From Ceriagrion tenellum (lineage: Eukaryota; Arthropoda; Insecta; Odonata; Coenagrionidae), in NCBI GenBank assembly GCA_963169105.1, contig OY720640.1, positions 113,818,085 to 113,882,084 on the forward strand: a DNA stretch of 64,000 nt, given 5' to 3'. The notes beneath the pieces are model-generated. The model was not told the DNA's origin. It did not search any database and worked only from the letters and a program-made list of their open reading frames with translations. Position numbers and translations under genes: made by a program. Below, piece after piece: positions 22,103 through 31,700 of the stretch (the first letter of the stretch is position 1; every line of letters starts with the position of its first letter).

Positions 22103-24718
22103 TCAAACAAGACCATCTCGACCTGGATGCAGGTTGATGATTCTCCCCATTGGCCATCTGGTTGGAGGTGAGATATCGTCCTTCAGGATCACGATGTCTC
22201 CCATCTTCATTTTTTCTGAAGGTTTAAGCCATTTGTTCCGCTGCTGTAGATGATGAATGACATCTTTCCTCCAAGTTTTCCAGAAAGCGTTCCTCATACA
22301 ATTGATTTGTCTCCATCTTGATGTAAACGTCTGATTCAAGTCGACATCCAGAAAGGGAGTGGGTGGAGAAAGTAATGAAGATCCGATTAAGAAATGACCT
22401 GGAGTAAGAATGGTGAAGTCCTTCAATTCACTATTAGTGACTGTAAGGGGCCTAGAATTTAGACAAGCTTCGATTTGTGTAATCAAGGTTAGTAATTCTT
22501 CATATGTAAGCTTTGCATCACCTAGAACTCTCTTCAAATGACACTTGAAGCTCCGTACTGCTGCTTCCCACAAACCACCAAAATGAGGGGCCCTTGGAGG
22601 GATGAAGGACCAGGTATTTCCATCTTTGGCTATTTGTGAAGCAATTTCAGCACTCAAACTAGAGGTTTTAGAAAATAACTGATTGAGTTCTTGCGAAGCT
22701 CCTCTGAAGGTAGTAGCATTATCACTGTATAAAATTGTACAAATTCCTCTTCGGGCTGTAAATCGATGGTAAGCGGCGAGGAATGACTGGGTGGTTAAAT
22801 CTGTAACAATTTCCAAATGAACCGCTCGTGTAACCATACATATGAAAATTGCGATATAACCTTTGTAAGATTTCGTGCCCCTACCCTTGGATACCCTTAA
22901 CCATAAAGGTCCAGCATAATCCAGACCAGTGTAGGAAAATGCTCTCTGTGGGGTTACCCTTACAGCTGGTAGTGGTGACATCTGCTGAATGAACGGTTTG
23001 GCTGAAAACCTAGCACAGGTAACACAGTTTCTGAAAACACTCTGGATCAACCTTTTTGCACCAGTAATCCAGCAATGTCTACTTAAATAGCTCCACATAA
23101 GCTGTGGACCACCATGTAAAGTGTTAGTGTGTGCTTCCTCCACAATTAGTCTGGTAAATTTGCTAATTTTTGGAAGAATAACGGGGTGTTTTTCTTCAAA
23201 GGGCAAGGAGGAATATTGCATACGACCTCCTACTCTAAGCAGTCCATTTTCGCACAGAAAAGGGGACAAACGACTTAATGCACTTCCCTTTGGTAAGTTC
23301 TGACCCTTTTGGATGCAAATAATCTCCCTCTTGAAATGTTCCTGTTGCACATTCCGCCAGAGAACTGTCTTTGCCTTGGACAATTCTGCCGCTGTTAGCC
23401 ACTTAAGTTTTCTGTCATGGACAGGTAGCATCCATCTACCACAGTATGCTAAAATACGAATGATCTTTGAATAGGATGAAAACCGTTCAAAGTACTGTAT
23501 GAAGGGTTGGTCAACAGCTGAAGTGTAAACTACAACCTTTGATTTCTGCTCAATATCGGTGGATAATGAAACAGTATCATTGTCAACGGGCCATGTTTTG
23601 GGATCTTGCGAGATCCACTGTGGTCCATTCCACCACAATGACGATTCACGCAGTTTTTCTGATGTGTATCCTCTAGTTGCACAATCTGCAGGATTATCTG
23701 ACGATTTAACGTGGCGCCATTGAGCATAAGGACATTTGTCTAAAATCTCACTCACTCGATTGGCTACAAATGTCTTCCAATTGGATGGGTGTCCTTTGAG
23801 CCAACTTAAAACTACCTTGGAATCTGTCCAACAGTGTATCAAATGTGGCTTTAATGAAAATTCTGAAAGAATATATGATATCACTCGAGCTAGTAATAAG
23901 GCTCCGCATAATTCCAACCTTGGAAGACTGACTGTCTTTATTGGTGCCACCTTGGCTTTAGCAAAAATGAGCTTTGCTGCTCCTTCTTTAGGAAGATAAT
24001 AAACCGTTGCTGCATATGCTCGTTCAGAGGCATCTGAAAAACCGTGAAGTTCCCAATGATTTGAGTTAGTGACTCCAAGCCATCGCGGGATTTTCAACTC
24101 CTGAAGGGCTAACAGTTGTTTTGTTAGAAAGGCCCAATCATCTGCTAGCTTGCCAGTGACTGGACTATCCCAATCAATCCCTGACAACCACAAATCTTGT
24201 AAAAGTATCTTGACTGTAATTACAACAGGGGATAACCATCCCAACGGATCAAAGAGTTTAGCTACTTGGGATAGGATTGTCCTTTTAGTGATGACTGACA
24301 AAGAGGTTAACCAGTTAACGTTGAATGAAAAATAGTCCATTTCTGGTGACCATTTGAGACCTAATGTAGGTACAGTTTCTGAATATACAATAGACTTTTC
24401 GTTGGACAAGGCACTGTGAATTCCCGTGAGAAGCGCTGGATGATTTGAGGACCACTTCCCTAATGGGAATCCGCCTGACTTGAGGATCTCAATGAGTTGA
24501 TCTCTCTTGAGTATTGTGTCTTCAATAGTGTTTCCACCAGAAAATATGTCATCGACATAGGTTTGAGTTCGAAGAATCGCGGATCCCTTCGGATACCGTT
24601 CTTCCTCATCTTCTGCCAATTGTAATAATGTTCTGATGGCAAGATAGGGTGCCGAAACTGTGCCATAAGTAACTGTTGTCAATTTATAGTCTTGGATGGG
24701 TTGTGTGGGGTATGATCG
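22103..24718 (-). CDS. BEL/Pao pol: RT (C-terminal part), RNase H, integrase
   Basis: This frame continues in phase after the TGA at 24721-24719. It has no ATG at its start, so it is the second half of the polyprotein rather than a separate gene. Residues below count from the TTG at 24682. Domains: RT catalytic YVDD (42-45); RNase H with the expected acidic set FSDAS D216, RLELCGA E257, WTDSKV D287 and NPAD D333; integrase zinc finger H518-H523-C553-C556; integrase core D588 (GLDYAGP), D654 (YSDNAT) and E706 (GGLWEAA); and a C-terminal DUF5641-like region ending in WPMGRI. All catalytic residues I can check are present. The frame stops at TGA (22105-22103) exactly where an Arg codon (CGA) would be expected. 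In-frame sequence of family type continues for about 18 codons to a TAA near 22050-22048. It copies and integrates the element, acting in cytoplasmic particles and the nucleus. Confidence 0.93.
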   Translation of the reverse strand, partial: RSYPTQPIQDYKLTTVTYGTVSAPYLAIRTLLQLAEDEEERYPKGSAILRTQTYVDDIFSGGNTIEDTILKRDQLIEILKSGGFPLGKWSSNHPALLTGIHSALSNEKSIVYSETVPTLGLKWSPEMDYFSFNVNWLTSLSVITKRTILSQVAKLFDPLGWLSPVVITVKILLQDLWLSGIDWDSPVTGKLADDWAFLTKQLLALQELKIPRWLGVTNSNHWELHGFSDASERAYAATVYYLPKEGAAKLIFAKAKVAPIKTVSLPRLELCGALLLARVISYILSEFSLKPHLIHCWTDSKVVLSWLKGHPSNWKTFVANRVSEILDKCPYAQWRHVKSSDNPADCATRGYTSEKLRESSLWWNGPQWISQDPKTWPVDNDTVSLSTDIEQKSKVVVYTSAVDQPFIQYFERFSSYSKIIRILAYCGRWMLPVHDRKLKWLTAAELSKAKTVLWRNVQQEHFKREIICIQKGQNLPKGSALSRLSPFLCENGLLRVGGRMQYSSLPFEEKHPVILPKISKFTRLIVEEAHTNTLHGGPQLMWSYLSRHCWITGAKRLIQSVFRNCVTCARFSAKPFIQQMSPLPAVRVTPQRAFSYTGLDYAGPLWLRVSKGRGTKSYKGYIAIFICMVTRAVHLEIVTDLTTQSFLAAYHRFTARRGICTILYSDNATTFRGASQELNQLFSKTSSLSAEIASQIAKDGNTWSFIPPRAPHFGGLWEAAVRSFKCHLKRVLGDAKLTYEELLTLITQIEACLNSRPLTVTNSELKDFTILTPGHFLIGSSLLSPPTPFLDVDLNQTFTSRWRQINCMRNAFWKTWRKDVIHHLQQRNKWLKPSEKMKMGDIVILKDDISPPTRWPMGRIINLHPGRDGLV

Positions 24719-27220
24719 TCAAACGATTCGCTGATAGTCTGCATCAGCCTCCTGCAGTAGAATTTGCCTGAACATTTTGACAATATCAGCACTAAACACA
24801 TATTTGTACATTCTCCAATGAGTTAAAACCATTGGCAAATCAAGTTGTAATTTTGGACCTGACTTTAAAAAGTCATTGAGAGAATACCCCATGGTACAGC
24901 TTCTAGACGCATTGAATACTACCCTAATTTTCTGTGTCCCGTCAGTGCGAACAACTTCGTGATGCGGCATGTAATAAGAAGATTGTTTATGAGTATCTGC
25001 ATGTGGAACTGTCACCATATGTCCTAGCTTCTTGTTCTCCTCCATGAAGTGGATATAGCCAATGTTTAGTGTCGGTTTGCTTTGCCTACGATTTTCTGCT
25101 CTCAGGAATGCAGAAACGGCTGTCTCTCTCGAGCCTGGAAAGTGTGGTGTGTCAAATAAAGGTAATTTTACCACATAACGTCCTTCTTTGTTGCGATATA
25201 CAGTTTCCTTGTAGAGTTCCTCACAGCGGTCATCCTCAGGTGATCTCCTGGGTTGCGATGGGAGTTCCTCCAATTCCCATAGCCTGGAGAGCATCTCGGA
25301 TGTATCAGGTTGCACCGTTGTCTGGAACGCGGCGGCATGGTGACATGAAGAAAGCTCCGCTCCACCCGCGGCTGTTTGGCCGGTGAGGACCCAACCAAGG
25401 GCAGTCTCTTGTGCAACTGGTGTAGCCCCAGGTCCGCGCTTAACTCCATTTCTCAGCATAGCAGCATAGACATCAGCTCCAAGGATGCAGTCGATTGGTA
25501 GCCGCTTGTAGTAGAAGGGATCTGCCAACTGCAGACCTTGGATATGAGGCCAGTTGTTGTGAATGACCGCCCGGTTTGGTAAAACTGAAGTCAGCTTATT
25601 TAGAATCAAGACTGGAATTTTCAGAGAAAACGAGGTATGAATGTTTGAACATAAATCAAGAGTGGCCGAACCATGTGAGATTGCAGTAACCATTCCCCCA
25701 ACTCCGGTGACTGAAACATTCACCTTCTTTCTTTTTAAATATAAGGAATTGGCAACGTTTTGTGAAATAAAGGATCTTTCCGCTGCCGGGTCCAGTAATG
25801 CTCTAACAGTAATAGCACAACCAGTATTTGATTTGAGCACTACCTGTGCAGTGGCAAGTAAAACAGTTTTGCCAACCAATGACGTATACCCAGCAGCTGT
25901 TTCGTCAAGTTTCCCAGCTTGCGAAGAAGTTGAAGCTTTTACTTTATTGGAACTTGAGTCCTGTATATTACTAGTCTTGGGACTCTCCGAATGTAATTTC
26001 GTATGATGTTTTTCATTGCAAATTAAACATCGACTGGTGATATGGCAGTCCGATAACGTATGATTTTGGCGAAGACAATTAAAGCAAAGTTTGTTTCGCT
26101 GAACTACTTCCTTTCTCTCCGCTATCGTCATCTCACCAAACCTCGAACAAAAGCTCAAGGAATGATCACCCTTGCATAAAATACAAGATAAATCTCTCCT
26201 TTTCCTGATATTTGACTGAGCGACATTAGCGTGAGTCTGCCTGGATTTAGTAGGGTTGCCTTGTTTGAAGCTATGAGTATTAACTCTTTCGAATTTTTCT
26301 TCGAAATGGACTTGATCTAACGATCTCACCCGTTTTTCTAAAAATAAATTCAAGCTTTTGTAAGTAGAGAAACCCTCAACAGTTTCCTGCGTGATTTCCC
26401 AAGCTTCCCTCGTTTCGAAATCCAGTTTTTGACTGATTAAATGAACAAACCATTGATCCCATTGGTCAACTGGGCATTGTAAGTCACGAAGACCTTGAAT
26501 GGCTTCCTCAGCTATGTCTATCAAGCGATTAATTTCACCAGATGATTTGTGTTTGACAGGTTTCGCATGAATTAGTCTATCGAGATGAGTAGCTAATCGA
26601 ATTCTTGGGTTGTCGTAACGACGTAATAATTTTTCCCAAGCCACTTCCAGATTCGCGTCAGCAACATTAATTCCCTTAACTCGCTGAGCAGCTGGACCCT
26701 CCAAGATGTTTAATAGATATTGTAACTTAACAACAGGAGAAAGTTTAGGATTGTCTTTAATGATAGAGCTAAAAAGGCCCTTAAAGGTTTCCCATTCTCG
26801 CTGTCTCCCGCTAAATTTCGGTACGATGAGCGAGGGTATAGATTTAATACTGAAATCATAATGTCCTACTTGAGCCTCGTATGCTTGGTTAGTTGAGGTA
26901 TTGTCAGAACCTTCGACTACTTTGAACTGATGCATATCGGCCATCAACACGGCTTTCGCGCATAAAAATTCGTCTTCGATTGCATCGAATGAATTGAATT
27001 TAAAGTAATCGTCTTCGGCCAATGATACCTCGAATTCGATCAGTTCATTGTGTCTAGAATAGAACTCTTTCCAATACTGCTCAAGTAATTCCAATCGACT
27101 TTGGAAGTAAAATTCAGTCTGAATCTTTTGCGATTTCTTCTCCTTCGTATTCTTTACGAAATTTAGGATACTATTCGCGTTTGCCTTCTGCTTTCGTAGC
27201 AAAGATTGCCCTTCGGCCAT
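24719..27220 (-). CDS. BEL/Pao gag, protease and N-terminal RT
   Basis: The start ATG at 27220 follows a leader and gives MAEGQSLLRK. Approximate domains: coiled and charged N-terminus (1-125); DUF1759-type gag (130-300) with IPSLIVPKFSGRQREW; zinc knuckles (346-410) with CILCKGDH...C, CFNCLRQNHTLSDC and CLICNEKHH; aspartic protease of the DUF1758/retropepsin type (455-610). Its active-site position reads LLDPAAERSFI, where retropepsins have D-T/S-G. RT starts near 660, with IRVVFNASR and FSADIVKMFRQI, the latter carrying the first catalytic Asp. The frame ends at TGA after YQRIV, exactly where the family has Trp-Arg (QR-LWR). The sequence then continues in phase, so this is most simply a nonsense mutation (TGG to TGA). 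Confidence 0.93.
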   Translation of the reverse strand: MAEGQSLLRKQKANANSILNFVKNTKEKKSQKIQTEFYFQSRLELLEQYWKEFYSRHNELIEFEVSLAEDDYFKFNSFDAIEDEFLCAKAVLMADMHQFKVVEGSDNTSTNQAYEAQVGHYDFSIKSIPSLIVPKFSGRQREWETFKGLFSSIIKDNPKLSPVVKLQYLLNILEGPAAQRVKGINVADANLEVAWEKLLRRYDNPRIRLATHLDRLIHAKPVKHKSSGEINRLIDIAEEAIQGLRDLQCPVDQWDQWFVHLISQKLDFETREAWEITQETVEGFSTYKSLNLFLEKRVRSLDQVHFEEKFERVNTHSFKQGNPTKSRQTHANVAQSNIRKRRDLSCILCKGDHSLSFCSRFGEMTIAERKEVVQRNKLCFNCLRQNHTLSDCHITSRCLICNEKHHTKLHSESPKTSNIQDSSSNKVKASTSSQAGKLDETAAGYTSLVGKTVLLATAQVVLKSNTGCAITVRALLDPAAERSFISQNVANSLYLKRKKVNVSVTGVGGMVTAISHGSATLDLCSNIHTSFSLKIPVLILNKLTSVLPNRAVIHNNWPHIQGLQLADPFYYKRLPIDCILGADVYAAMLRNGVKRGPGATPVAQETALGWVLTGQTAAGGAELSSCHHAAAFQTTVQPDTSEMLSRLWELEELPSQPRRSPEDDRCEELYKETVYRNKEGRYVVKLPLFDTPHFPGSRETAVSAFLRAENRRQSKPTLNIGYIHFMEENKKLGHMVTVPHADTHKQSSYYMPHHEVVRTDGTQKIRVVFNASRSCTMGYSLNDFLKSGPKLQLDLPMVLTHWRMYKYVFSADIVKMFRQILLQEADADYQRIV

Positions 27221-27706
27221 TACTGTAAGAATTAGTACTTACGTATTTGAATTTAATAACGACAAGAAATTTATACCTAATAACCAAATTATTGTCATTG
27301 GACTTGTTGCCGATGGAGAGCGAAAATGAATTCGTTCTGACTCAGTGAGAGACTAAGGCAAGAGAGAAAGAAATTGTTAATACGTATCAGCCTGTGATTT
27401 TTGGAATTCCGAGCCGGTTGGGAGAGCGCCTGATTCACTCCTTGGCGATCGACGTGCAGCTGTTCGTCGTGTCGAGGACAGTGGAACTCCACCCCGACTC
27501 CTTCCGGGCCGCTTCTGGCGCTGGTCAAATGGATGACTGGAATTCGAAGTCCAGGTGATGTGGGCCGCAAGCACCGCTTAGAAGTTCACCGGTGGACTCG
27601 TAGACTTCGTTAATTTGCTGAGATTATTAACGACGAATCTTCTCTGATGGTCCAGAAGACAGCAACCAAATGGAGAGCACGCTGAAGACGTTTACCCGGA
27701 ACCACG
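27221..27706 (-). other. BEL/Pao 5' leader
   Basis: The stretch between the primer binding site and the gag ATG, about 490 bases. It contains short frames but no continuous coding sequence in the gag phase. In element sense it would hold packaging and translation signals; none can be pinpointed by eye. Confidence 0.6.
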
Positions 27707-27717
27707 CTCTGCTACCA
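27707..27717 (-). promoter_or_regulatory. primer binding site for initiator tRNA-Met
   Basis: On the minus strand the sequence TGGTAGCAGAG is complementary to the 3' end of animal initiator tRNA-Met (…CUCUGCUACCA). It lies 5 bases downstream of the LTR end (…GAACA). It primes minus-strand DNA synthesis and fixes the 3' border of the 5' LTR. Confidence 0.8.
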
Positions 27718-27722
27718 AATTT

Positions 27723-28000
27723 TGTTCGGACGATACTGCGCTTTAATAGGTCACAGGATATCGGAACCGAAATGACTAGTTTCGAATTACTTAAGAATTT
27801 ATTTCCTCCAGATGGACAAGAATTTGGAGATACAAAGAATGACAAGACTACGTGACGGGTTCCCAGGTGACTAGGCGACTGCCTCGAGACTTATGACTGC
27901 CTGGGTTGACTGCTCCCGTCCAACTGTGAGGTGGCACGCCGCTGCTCGTCTCCTGCGATCGGTGCAGCAGTGCCTCTAGCGGCTCCTTCGGATAACAACA
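27723..28000 (-). repeat. BEL/Pao 5' LTR
   Basis: In element sense it begins TGTTGTTATCCG (28000) and ends ...CCGAACA (27723), giving the canonical TG...CA ends and a length of 278 bp. The right border is inferred from the TG and the left border from the primer binding site 5 bases away. No second copy was found in the window, so the borders rest on motif rules alone. A TATA-like motif is not obvious. Confidence 0.65.
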
Positions 28001-29324
28001 ATAGTCTTAGGCGCGAACGGCTCAAACATATATTGAGATGAGTTTATCGACGGAGCAGGCTGAATACCATTTACTCATAAACATTAACAGTTTCCATGAT
28101 TGTTATACGTAAAAATAAAAATTTGATCATCATAGACGGTTTATCACATTATAAAACTTAAACTTTTTGATACAAATAAGCAATAACTAAAATCCGTCAA
28201 ATTAATCATCCATGAAATGAATATAGTATATCATGGACAAATTTTTTTGCGATACCCCATGATATATACCCATAATTTACTCTGGTTCTCTAGCTGACAA
28301 CCATGTGCTAATGAATGGGTATACCTATTTTGTGGAAATTATTAGGTATTGTTATATTTTATACACTTTTTGCATACCGGTCCTATTTTTTGTAGGCAGT
28401 TTTTATAGCATGGACCTTTCCTTTGACCACCCCCTTATGAATGCTTGGTTCTCAATCATCAATTTAGGATTCTTAAAAAAATTAAATTGTTGTGAAATAT
28501 ATGTGGTGTGTGATTGGCTAAACCACAGGTCCCGGAGTGTTTGTGTAAAAATAAAGAAAATAACAAGTCACTTTTAATAAAGCAAGGAGATCAAAGACTT
28601 TGATGCTTCGTGAGAACAAGATTGCATCATGCGAACATTTGTAAAAACAACTAATCACATATAAAGGGCAAGAAAAATATGCAACACAAAGTAATAGAAC
28701 GACTGGCCATGCTGCTAAATTGTCAAAATGTTGCCCTCATAATTAATCCTGATCGTGATTTTAAGAAAACTGTAAATCGCTTACCTTCCTTGAAATACAG
28801 ATTTTAACGCATTCTTGTGTTCTTTTTGTTTCCTTAGCAGAGAGAAGATTTTACAACATTTGCGTTGCAGAAAAAACTGCAAATATTTTTCTTTATAATT
28901 CATTAGATTATCCGCCGATCACTTATTGAAATTGATGAAAAAAGCTTACCTTGCGAGCAGGTTAAGTTAAGTCAGCCGATTTTTCCTTCGAGACAAAGAA
29001 AAACAAGTAAAAATGGAGACAAATTCAAAACTGTTGTTTATTATAGGGTTTCTCATTTGGTAGCGTTAATTTACCACGATTGGTGACGGCACATTAATAT
29101 CGTTTTGTGGAATCATGGTTCATATATCTGCCACACAAGGCCAGTATAGCTCCTGGTTGTACGATTTGCCCCGTGATCCATACTACTTTGCCGTGCTTCA
29201 TCATTGCGGATGGAGAGGGCATTACGTCATCGATTTGTTGCTTAACGACCAAAATAACAATCATAAAGGTTGTCCCTGCTCTTTTCTTACTTTCCCTTTC
29301 TATCCTTAGGATAGCACGAGGGAT
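28001..29324. other. AT-rich sequence, nothing recognised
   Basis: Flank of the BEL/Pao element. A 90-codon plus frame at 28305-28577 is hydrophobic and AT-rich without a domain. Otherwise no features recognised. Confidence 0.35.
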
Positions 29325-29690
29325 TCTACATCAGAATACGACTTACGACCCGCCACATGCATTTATGGTTGGGGGGTTAGGACACGAGCTGTATAAAGGT
29401 TTAAAGGATGAGGTTTCGGAGGTAAAATGGTGAAATATTTTATGGGTGTGTTTTAAGTTGAGTTCCGGTTTTACTATAACCACTTATTATTAACAAATTA
29501 TAGAGACATTAAGAACAATTTATTTGTACCTATCTGTTTGGCAATGCATTTCTCTTATCGTATCGCTTCTGCTGGACCTGTAAATGTGTCGTCAACATTA
29601 TATTACCTGGGTCACTCTGAAACACACCTCTCCCGAATTTCTCCAAAAATCAAGTCTAGTGCACTGACTCAGCATTGTCGGACCAAAATC
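29325..29690 (-). repeat. LINE-A 3' UTR fragment, diverged
   Basis: In plus orientation it starts near the degenerate tail CTACATCAGAATACG. It continues with CCGCCACATGC, GGGGGGTTAGG, 'gaggtaaaatggtgaaat', 'tgcatttctcttatcgtatcgc' and 'gtcactctgaaa', in the order seen at 4305-4600 and 42965-43270. It is more diverged than those copies. No coding part remains. Confidence 0.55.
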
Positions 29691-30261
29691 AGGAATTAGT
29701 GGATGTATAGCGAGACTATCCACCGTCTATTTGAAATAAAAGGTATTTAACTCTAGAAATATATATTGCCTATATTTTTGTATGGGTTCTTCTCAGTTCT
29801 ACCATAATTTTCATCGAGAATACGGACTATTATTAATATTCATAAATAAACAATACATAGGCAAAGAGAATGCATATGAAGGAGGTAAGTGCATGCTGAT
29901 TTATAGTAAGTTATTGACCGAAAACATTTTACAATTAGTGCGTCAACCCGTAATCGTTTAACCTTCTAAGGACAGAATTATGAAACATAAGCTCGGAAAA
30001 AAATACTGCCACCATGTTTGCTTGTAAAAGGTGCTATTTACGGATATTTAAAAATAAATTGCAATTGATTTGATAATATATTTATTTTGAAATGTAAACT
30101 ATTTGTATTGTGTGTATTCAATTCAAAATAATACTTCACATAATAACATTTACACAAATTATACTTCAACATTACCTTCATAACGTACCTTCTTTTCAAA
30201 CGTTCACAGTTTTTTCTTCATATGACAGCTGAAACTATTTTAAGGAAATAAATAAAACTTA
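29691..30261. other. AT-rich sequence, nothing recognised
   Basis: No open frame of note or recognised repeat. Strongly AT-rich around 30040-30180. Confidence 0.4.
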
Positions 30262-30345
30262 GTAGTTCTCCACACAGTTTATTCGTCTTCGATCGGTTTC
30301 AGCGACTCATCGCCATTATCAAGAGGTTAAAACAAAAATCGACAG
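30262..30345 (-). repeat. retroelement 3'-end-like signature
   Basis: On the minus strand: TTGATAATGGCGATGAGTCG, then GCTGAAACCGATCG and AATAAACTG. The 'TGAT-ATGGC--ATGAG-CG-TGAAACC-(G)TCGA' plus AATAAA pattern is commonly seen downstream of the coding region in Penelope-like elements and some other arthropod retroelements. No protein accompanies it, so the assignment stays tentative. Confidence 0.35.
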
Positions 30346-31059
30346 TCACTAGTCTTTCACCTGTATACCTTACAACACAGGAGGGGGCGGAGTTCGGGAA
30401 AGAGGTGGGGGGAGGCAAGTAAGGAGAATACAAAATTTTTCGGTAAGGGGGCAAGGTCAGTGTTATGAAACCTTTGAGGAGGAGGAAGAGGGGGGGGACT
30501 CTTACTGAAAGAAGTGGTGGGTTCAAGGGAACCACCTCGTTGATGAGTTTTTCCGGGTACAATTATTTGAGAAATGTCCTTTCTTTCACAACGTTTTAAG
30601 ATGTCCAACTTAGCCCCTTGATCCCCATCATGTAAAACATTCACCGTTCATTCAAGTTCCACCAAGTGAGCCCGTCATTGGTTAATTTTAAAACAATTTG
30701 TTTCAGAGCTCCACCAGGTACGCCGTCGTCAGTGAATAGCGTTACACATTAATCTATTCAAATGGTTTGACAAACCGCCAAAAGAGACGCAACTTTCCAC
30801 ACACTTAATCCGAAGCGTTACAACTCTGACTCGTTCGTCCATTGAGGTTTAAGAAAAATGGGGGTTAACAAAGATGGTGGATAGGCCACACTCAGATAAC
30901 AGCTTCTAGCATTGAGTCACCATAGCAAGTGCCCTCTGCTATTATTATTCTACCTCAACTGCTGCAAATACCTGCTTTTTCTATCTCAACGCCCTATCCT
31001 ATGTGTTTGAGAATTAATTACAGTCATCAGGGTAGGTTTTTTTACCTTTAATTCTTAAA
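30346..31059. other. unassigned sequence
   Basis: A purine-rich stretch at 30375-30510 (on the minus strand C/T-rich) and ordinary AT-rich sequence. Overlapping minus-strand frames at 30299-30644 are proline-rich by composition and show no domain. Confidence 0.35.
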
Positions 31060-31140
31060 AAAAATGACACTCGCTATCGGATTTTGAACCCAGACCCTTT
31101 AAAAGAGAAGTCCGTGTTGAACCCAACATTGTAGCCCGAT
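31060..31140 (-). repeat. degenerate tRNA-like sequence
   Basis: On the minus strand, CACGGACTTCTC followed by GGGTCTGGGTTCAAAATCC keeps the anticodon-arm/T-arm pattern of a tRNA-derived head (B box GGTTCAAAATCC). GGGCTACAATG in front resembles an eroded A box. The cloverleaf is not intact; a decayed SINE or tRNA pseudogene is likely. Confidence 0.3.
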
Positions 31141-31219
31141 ATTATCTTTCATGGGTTTCATATTTTATGATTTTGCCTTCGACGATTGTGAACATATATT
31201 GCTCTCCACTCGTAACGCA

Positions 31220-31700
31220 AGTAATAAGAGCGGCTGGAATTGAAAGCAGGAATGGGACGATGAACGGAAAAATTTCGCGGATTTCGTACGTTTCCCGGGC
31301 GCTATTTCGGGTTATTCGGGATCCCGGAGGAATTATTTTGCTCTTCTTTTGTCTTCCTCTCCCTCTATTCCGAGCACCATCGTTCATTCATTTTTTTACT
31401 TTATTTTTTATCATTAACGCGGATTTATATCCGTGCTAATTTTCCTCCATCCATTCGTCTCCTCCAGCCCATTCAAATCCCGGCTGCCGTTGCATGCAAA
31501 CTCGTCTGCCTGCGCCGCGGCGCATTTAAATGCACTGGAGAGAAGCGAGCGAGTGGTGCGACGATAAGGGAGGGAAATTTATTGCAGCTGCAAGAAACGC
31601 GCTGCGCTTTCCTGGTTGTGCTGTGCTGATGTTCCCTCGCGATTATAATTGCGAGGGTACGGGTATCGACGCTCAAAGACGTGTGCAAAGGAGAGTATAA
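31220..31700. promoter_or_regulatory. candidate regulatory/CpG-rich segment with palindromes
   Basis: A block much richer in CpG than its flanks. It contains several short perfect or near-perfect palindromes: CGGGATCCCG (about 31318), TTGCATGCAA (31490-31499), GCATTTAAATGC (31522-31533) and a 24-bp near-perfect palindrome CCCTCGCGATTATAATTGCGAGGG (31634-31657, one mismatched pair). ATGCAAA-type octamer-like and ATTA-type homeodomain-like cores lie within them. Open frames are short and present on both strands. A promoter, enhancer or untranslated exon of an unseen gene fits the composition, but nothing proves it. Confidence 0.35.

Larger units (their letters stand above)
22041..28000 (-). mobile_element. 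BEL/Pao LTR retrotransposon, one LTR
   Basis: Minus-strand element of about 6 kb. Order in element sense: 5' LTR (28000-27723), primer binding site (27717-27707), about 490 bp leader, gag-protease-RT frame (27220-24719), RT-RNase H-integrase frame in the same phase (to 22103), and a short C-terminal remainder to about 22048. Domain order with RNase H before integrase, gag with zinc knuckles and a DUF1759-type gag identify BEL/Pao. The 3' LTR is not recognisable in the sequence after the integrase. So the copy is truncated or rearranged there, and target duplications cannot be checked. Confidence 0.92.
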
